6,284 nucleotides of DNA from Pseudomonadota bacterium (GTDB taxonomy: Bacteria > Pseudomonadota > Alphaproteobacteria > Acetobacterales > Acetobacteraceae), in NCBI GenBank assembly GCA_021845835.1, contig JAJZVE010000290.1, positions 1-6,284 of the forward strand, given 5' to 3'. Shown piece after piece: positions 5,118 through 6,284 of the stretch. The translations under genes were made by a program, and so were the position numbers. The notes beneath the pieces were generated by a model that made no database searches, had not been told where the DNA came from, and saw nothing but the letters and a program-made list of their open reading frames with translations. How positions within the stretch are numbered: position 1 is the stretch's first letter; the number at the start of each line of letters is the position of its first letter.

Positions 5118-6071
5118 TCAGCGGAACAAGAGGGCGGAGAGCTTGCGCCGCGCCGCCATCGTCACCGGGTCGTCCATGCCCCAGGCGGCGAAGAATTTCA
5201 GCAATTGCAGCCGCGCCGCATCCTCGTTCCAGCCCGGCTGGCGGCGGATGATCTCGAGCAGGGAATCGGCCGCCGCTTCGCGCTCGCCGAGCGCCGCCTC
5301 CGCCGTCGCCAGCGCGAGGCGGGCTTCGTGGTCGGCGGGGTCGGCCTTGAGACGGGCGCGATGGCTCTCGATCGCCGCCGCCGCCTTGCGGCCCTCGGCG
5401 GCGAGCGCGAGGGCGCTTTGGGCGCCGGTGATCTCGGCGTGCTCGGCCAAAGCCTCCGGCACCCGGGCGAGCGCCTGTTCGGCCTCCTCCTCCTCGCCGA
5501 GCGCGACCAGGGCGCGGATCAGCCCGCCCCAGCCGGCGGCGTTTTCCGGCTCCTCGGCGAGCAAGGCGCTGAACAGATCGCCCGCCCCGGCGGCGTCGCC
5601 CGCCTCCAGCGCCGCTTTCGCCTCGGCCAGGAGATCGGCCGCCGGCATCGCGCCGCCGGCCTGTTTCAGCAAAGTCTCGACGAAGCGCTTGACCTCCGAT
5701 TCCGGCAACGCGCCCTGGAACAGATCGGCGATCTGCCCCTGCCAGAACGCGGCGACGGTCGGCACCGATTGCAGCGGCAGGCCGAGCTGGCTCAATTGCT
5801 GCACCAGCGACTGGTTCTTGTCGATGTCGATCTTGACCAGCTTGATCCGCCCGCCGGCGGCGCGGGTGACTTTTTCGAGCGTCGGCGTGAGCTGGCGGCA
5901 GGGGCCGCACCAGGTCGCCCAGAAATCGACCAGAACCGGCACTTGCCGCGACGCCTCGACGACATCGCGCATGAAGGTTCGCTGATCGCCGTCCACGATC
6001 ATGTCCGCGCCGGCGCCGGGCGGCGCCCCCGCCGTGGCGGCGCCGGGCCGCCCCTCTCCGATCAGTTCCAT
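5118..6071 (-). CDS. ybbN: thioredoxin-TPR protein, YbbN/CnoX-like
   Basis: With the ATG at 6071 this is a 317-residue cytosolic protein. Residues 25-135 are a thioredoxin fold: VLVDFWATWCGPCRQLTPTL (46-65) contains the intact WCGPC redox site (54-58), and SVPTV holds the cis-Pro (Pro104) opposite it. Residues from about 140 to the end are Ala/Glu-rich helical repeats of TPR type, such as LLAEAKAALEAGDAAGAGDL. The CnoX/YbbN family combines chaperone and thioredoxin activity and passes clients to GroEL. E. coli YbbN lacks a CXXC, whereas this one keeps it, so redox activity is expected. An in-frame GTG at 6128 would add 19 residues. I prefer 6071 because AAGGA lies ten bases upstream and the family usually begins close to the thioredoxin domain, though several family members do have longer leaders. 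Leads the cluster with the LON-N gene. Confidence 0.9.
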   Translation of the reverse strand: MELIGEGRPGAATAGAPPGAGADMIVDGDQRTFMRDVVEASRQVPVLVDFWATWCGPCRQLTPTLEKVTRAAGGRIKLVKIDIDKNQSLVQQLSQLGLPLQSVPTVAAFWQGQIADLFQGALPESEVKRFVETLLKQAGGAMPAADLLAEAKAALEAGDAAGAGDLFSALLAEEPENAAGWGGLIRALVALGEEEEAEQALARVPEALAEHAEITGAQSALALAAEGRKAAAAIESHRARLKADPADHEARLALATAEAALGEREAAADSLLEIIRRQPGWNEDAARLQLLKFFAAWGMDDPVTMAARRKLSALLFR

Positions 6072-6146
6072 ATCCGAAGCATCCTTGCTTGCAGGTTGTC
6101 GCACTTTCGATCGTCCATCATATGGCACGAAACCGCGTGTCCGCCA

Positions 6147-6284
6147 TCAGCCGGGCGCCAGGGCGCCGCCGGGGGGAAGGTGGCGCAGAACATCGTGCGT
6201 GCCCTCGAAGATCATCTTCAGCGCGACATAGAGCACGATCAGCCAGCCGAGCCAGGCGAGCCGCGGCTGGCGCGTCAGCAGGCG
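6147..6284 (-). CDS. TerC-family integral membrane protein, C-terminal end, cut by window edge
   Basis: The last 45 codons of a gene entering from the right edge, in frame from base 6284 to a TGA at 6147-6149. The peptide contains WLGWLIVLYVALKMIFEGTH, a hydrophobic helix with the K-M-I-x-E-G-x-H pattern found near the C-terminus of TerC/YjbE/YkoY-type membrane proteins, followed by a short Pro/Gly tail. TerC-family members are linked to metal-ion (notably manganese) efflux and to tellurite resistance in some bacteria; which applies here cannot be told from the end alone. The stop lies 75 bases before the preferred start of the thioredoxin-TPR gene on the same strand. Confidence 0.75.
   Translation of the reverse strand, partial: RLLTRQPRLAWLGWLIVLYVALKMIFEGTHDVLRHLPPGGALAPG

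Noticed and set aside
4936..5985. Long alternative frames on both strands over the thioredoxin-TPR gene
   Set aside because: GC-rich shadow frames: their translations are Arg/Gly/Ala- or Ser/Ala-rich, while the thioredoxin and LON-N motifs fix the true frame.
1..6284. CRISPR array
   Set aside because: No regularly spaced repeats are present; the only direct repeats are the short ones at 3701-3741.

Overview
The window looks like an alphaproteobacterial chromosome, possibly Acetobacteraceae or another Rhodospirillales-like lineage. This is inferred from the GC-rich flanks and from the thioredoxin/TPR - LON-N - Trm112 gene order; I could not run a taxonomic search. Every gene I can support lies on the minus strand, so the window reads from its right edge to its left edge.

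Right part (about 3814-6284): the C-terminal end of a TerC-family membrane protein, a YbbN/CnoX-like thioredoxin-TPR protein, a stand-alone LON N-terminal-domain protein and a Trm112/UPF0434 protein form a tight housekeeping cluster. A small exported protein of unknown function follows, and a perfect 9-bp hairpin at 3754-3775 closes this block.

Middle (about 3482-3753): a patchy junction region. It holds sequence resembling an IS21-type element end right next to the following operon, a TGACC/GGTCA palindrome with a possible promoter, a 35-codon orphan ORF and short direct repeats.

Left-centre (310-3481): a three-gene operon of visibly lower GC. It encodes a HEPN-like protein, a ParA/MinD-like ATPase with the KGGVGR variant P-loop preceded by its own N-terminal domain, and a STAND-like P-loop ATPase with a probable C-terminal winged helix. 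The first two genes overlap by ATGA and the third starts 26 bases after the second. This is the accessory cargo of the window and my candidate for a conflict (antiphage-type) system: a HEPN effector controlled by two NTPases. That function is inferred from domain content and context only.

Left edge (1-130): the first 43 codons of queE (7-deazaguanine / queuosine pathway), back in GC-rich sequence. The lower-GC operon thus sits between two blocks of ordinary chromosomal genes, which looks like an accessory insertion.
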